Assembly: GCA_017391435.1 (NCBI GenBank)
Contig: JAFOYS010000137.1
Coordinates: forward strand, 1-8,971
Source of the DNA: Alistipes sp.
GTDB taxonomy: Bacteria; Bacteroidota; Bacteroidia; Bacteroidales; Rikenellaceae
Reading direction: 5' to 3'
Length of the DNA stretch: 8,971 bases
Of the stretch, positions 6,965-8,971 are shown in pieces (positions within the stretch are counted from its first letter, which is position 1; the number at the start of each line of letters is the position of its first letter). A program made the position numbers and the translations under genes. Below the pieces are notes generated by a model. It had not been told where the DNA came from, did no database searches, and saw only the letters and a program-made list of their open reading frames with translations.

Positions 6965-7577
6965 CTTTGGAAATCTTGAGCGCGATACGCTGATGCTCAA
7001 CCGTTCAAAGGCAGAGTGGGTGCATATAGATGTTATGGATGGTGTTTTTGTGCCTAATATATCCTTTGGATTTCCTGTCCTCAAGGCAGTAACTAAGGTT
7101 AGCACAAAGGTTATTGATACCCATCTGATGATTGTAGACCCAATTCGTTATGTGGAGCAGTTTGCTAAAGCTGGTTCTGACTATGTAACCTTCCACTACG
7201 AGGCTGCAGAGGATGTTACTGCTTGCATTGATGCTATCCACGCCGCAGGCGCTAAGGCTGGTATAAGCATAAAGCCCGCTACAGATGTCTCTGTGCTTGA
7301 GCCATATATTGATAGCATTGATATGGTGTTAATTATGAGTGTAGAGCCAGGTTTTGGTGGACAGTCGTTTATTGCTAACAGCCTTGACAAGGTGCGAGAA
7401 CTAAAAGCAATGATTGCGGCACACAATACAGAGTGTATTATTGAGATTGATGGTGGCGTGAGTGCAGATAACGCCTCTCAGGTATACTCTGCGGGTGTAG
7501 ATGTTATTGTCGCAGGCTCGGCTGTATTTTGCGCTGAAGATCCTGAGGCGGAGATTGTTAAAATTCTTGAGGCATAA
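6927..7577 (+). CDS. rpe: Ribulose-phosphate 3-epimerase
   Basis: Rpe interconverts ribulose 5-phosphate and xylulose 5-phosphate in the pentose phosphate pathway. The 216-residue TIM barrel is full length. Metal ligands and catalytic residues are all present: His33 and Asp35 in VHIDVMDGVFVPN (32-44), His66 in DTHLMI (64-69), and Asp175 in IEIDGG (172-177). The phosphate-loop motif MSVEPGFGGQSF spans 137-148 and AGSAVF 196-201. The frame stays open upstream to 6864, but the ATG at 6927 gives MKRIVSPSILSADF, the standard family beginning. With this start the gene overlaps the GNAT gene by 38 bases in another frame, suggesting coupled translation. Six bases separate it from the ABC-F gene. Being second-last in this string, it would share control with the ROK regulator. 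Confidence 0.97.
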   Translation: MKRIVSPSILSADFGNLERDTLMLNRSKAEWVHIDVMDGVFVPNISFGFPVLKAVTKVSTKVIDTHLMIVDPIRYVEQFAKAGSDYVTFHYEAAEDVTACIDAIHAAGAKAGISIKPATDVSVLEPYIDSIDMVLIMSVEPGFGGQSFIANSLDKVRELKAMIAAHNTECIIEIDGGVSADNASQVYSAGVDVIVAGSAVFCAEDPEAEIVKILEA

Positions 7578-7583
7578 CTTAAA

Positions 7584-8971
7584 ATGATTTCAATAGATAA
7601 CCTATCGGTCAGCTTCGGAGGCTGGACACTCTTTGACCAGATATCGTTCCTTGTAAACCCAAAGGATCGTGTAGGTCTTGTCGGTCGCAACGGAGCAGGA
7701 AAGACCACCATACTCAAACTTATAGCAGGCCTTGAGCAGCCCACATCGGGTGCCGTTACGCGAAATGCAGATTGCACTATTGGCTACCTGCCGCAGCAGA
7801 TGGTTGTTCACGATACCACTACCCTAATTGAGGAGACGGCAAAGGCCTTTGATGTAGTGCTTGCTCTTGAGGCTGAGATAGAGAGGCTAACGGCAGAGAT
7901 TGCTACTCGCACTGACTATGAGAGTGAGCAGTACGAAAAACTGTTGCACAACCTTAATGAGGCTACCGATCGCTACCATATCCTTGGTGGAGATACCCGT
8001 GATGCAGATATTGAGAAGACTCTGCTCGGTTTGGGTTTCCGCCGTGAAGAGTTTACTAAACCGACAAGCACCTTCTCTGGTGGTTGGCGTATGCGTATTG
8101 AGCTTGCAAAACTGCTTTTGCGCCGCCCATCTATCTTCCTTCTTGATGAGCCGACAAACCACCTTGATATTGAGTCTATACAGTGGCTTGAGGAGTATTT
8201 GAAGAACTATAACGGCGCTGTGCTACTTATCTCTCACGACCGAGCATTTCTTGATAATGTAACAAACCGTACTATAGAGCTATCTCTTGGTAAGATTTAC
8301 GACTACAAAGTACCTTACTCTCAGTTTGTTACACTGCGTGCAGAGCGTCGTGCTCAGCAGATGGCAGCCTATCAAAACCAGCAGCGACTAATCGAAAAGA
8401 GCGAAGAGTTTATTGAGAAGTTCCGCTACAAGCCCACTAAATCAAACCAAGTACAGTCTCGCATTAAGCAGCTTGACAAGCTGGAGCGAATAGAGGTTGA
8501 AGAGGAGGATTTGGCTACTATGAACATTAAGTTTCCACCAGCACCACGCTCGGGTCAGATTGTTGCCGAGATTAAGGGTGTTGGTAAGGCCTTTGGTAGC
8601 CATCGTGTCTTTTCTGGTGCTGAGTTTACTATCCATAAGGGCGATAAAATTGCCCTCGTAGGTCGTAATGGTGAGGGTAAGACAACCTTTGCTCGAATCC
8701 TTATCGGTCAGACAGAACCTACTGAGGGAAGCGTTCGCTTAGGAGCAAATGTTAGCATAGGTTACTTTGCTCAGAATCAGGACGATCTGATGGATGGAGA
8801 GTTTACAGTCTACGACACTCTTGACCGTGTTGCTGTAGGTGATATCAGAACAAGGTTGCGTGATATTCTTGGTGCATTCCTCTTCCGCGGAGAGGATGTT
8901 GACAAGAAGGTTAAGGTGCTCTCTGGTGGTGAACGCTCACGCCTTGCTATGGCGCGTATGATGCTTGAACC
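7584..8971 (+). CDS. ABC-F family ATPase, YheS-like (3' end cut by window edge)
   Basis: A soluble twin ATP-binding-cassette protein without membrane segments; ABC-F proteins act on the ribosome, usually at the E site, rather than in transport. In 462 visible codons: Walker A GRNGAGKT (34-41), signature FSGGWRMR (164-171), Walker B and D-loop LDEPTNHLD (187-195, catalytic Glu189), switch ISHDR (216-220), an interdomain linker at about 233-322, second Walker A GRNGEGKT (360-367) and second signature LSGGERSR (446-453). The linker's FIEKFRYKPTKSNQVQSRIK (275-294) and the FSGGWRMR wording are closest to YheS as I recall it. The second Walker B and any C-terminal extension lie beyond the edge; relatives have about 640 residues. 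The start at 7584 gives MISIDNLSVSFGG, a normal family start. The linker is unremarkable, so a housekeeping role is likelier than antibiotic resistance. Confidence 0.93.
   Translation, partial: MISIDNLSVSFGGWTLFDQISFLVNPKDRVGLVGRNGAGKTTILKLIAGLEQPTSGAVTRNADCTIGYLPQQMVVHDTTTLIEETAKAFDVVLALEAEIERLTAEIATRTDYESEQYEKLLHNLNEATDRYHILGGDTRDADIEKTLLGLGFRREEFTKPTSTFSGGWRMRIELAKLLLRRPSIFLLDEPTNHLDIESIQWLEEYLKNYNGAVLLISHDRAFLDNVTNRTIELSLGKIYDYKVPYSQFVTLRAERRAQQMAAYQNQQRLIEKSEEFIEKFRYKPTKSNQVQSRIKQLDKLERIEVEEEDLATMNIKFPPAPRSGQIVAEIKGVGKAFGSHRVFSGAEFTIHKGDKIALVGRNGEGKTTFARILIGQTEPTEGSVRLGANVSIGYFAQNQDDLMDGEFTVYDTLDRVAVGDIRTRLRDILGAFLFRGEDVDKKVKVLSGGERSRLAMARMMLE

Noticed and set aside
7584..8971. Antibiotic-resistance ABC-F (Msr/Vga/Lsa/OptrA type)
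   Set aside because: Motif wording and linker match housekeeping YheS-like proteins, and it sits in a housekeeping gene string with no mobile-element signs.
1..8971. Defence island, CRISPR, phage or transposon system
   Set aside because: Every gene in the window is a recognised housekeeping or regulatory family; no direct-repeat arrays, integrase, transposase or toxin-antitoxin pair was seen on either strand.

Overview
The window is ordinary chromosomal housekeeping DNA, most likely from a Bacteroidota (Bacteroidales-type) bacterium of moderate GC. The evidence is the two divergent promoters of the Bacteroidota form (TTTG or TTG, then 19-20 bases, then TAnnTTTG), the long insertion-bearing signal peptidase I typical of that phylum, weak or absent Shine-Dalgarno sequences, and the wording of the LepB, Rpe and ABC-F motifs. 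I cannot place it to genus. No rRNA, tRNA, CRISPR array, transposon, phage gene or intrinsic terminator is visible.

Layout: two divergent, very tightly packed gene strings leave a single 225-base intergenic region (5014-5238). Leftward (minus strand) run dapB (dihydrodipicolinate reductase), lepB (signal peptidase I), a YigZ/IMPACT-family protein and uvrA (excinuclease ABC subunit A, which runs off the left edge). Rightward (plus strand) run a ROK-family HTH regulator, a GNAT acetyltransferase, rpe (ribulose-phosphate 3-epimerase) and an ABC-F ATPase that runs off the right edge.

Gene junctions are 3 bases (dapB/lepB), a 1-base overlap (lepB/yigZ), an 11-base overlap (yigZ/uvrA), a 1-base gap (ROK/GNAT), a 38-base overlap (GNAT/rpe) and a 6-base gap (rpe/ABC-F). 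Each string is therefore probably one transcript with translational coupling. The functions on each transcript (lysine/peptidoglycan precursor synthesis, protein export, DNA repair; sugar-responsive regulation, pentose phosphate metabolism, ribosome-associated ATPase) do not form an obvious single pathway.

The regions most worth a second look are the shared promoter region, with palindromes at or near both start sites that could be operators of the divergently encoded ROK regulator, and the long GNAT/rpe overlap. I found no convincing evidence of a novel biological system.
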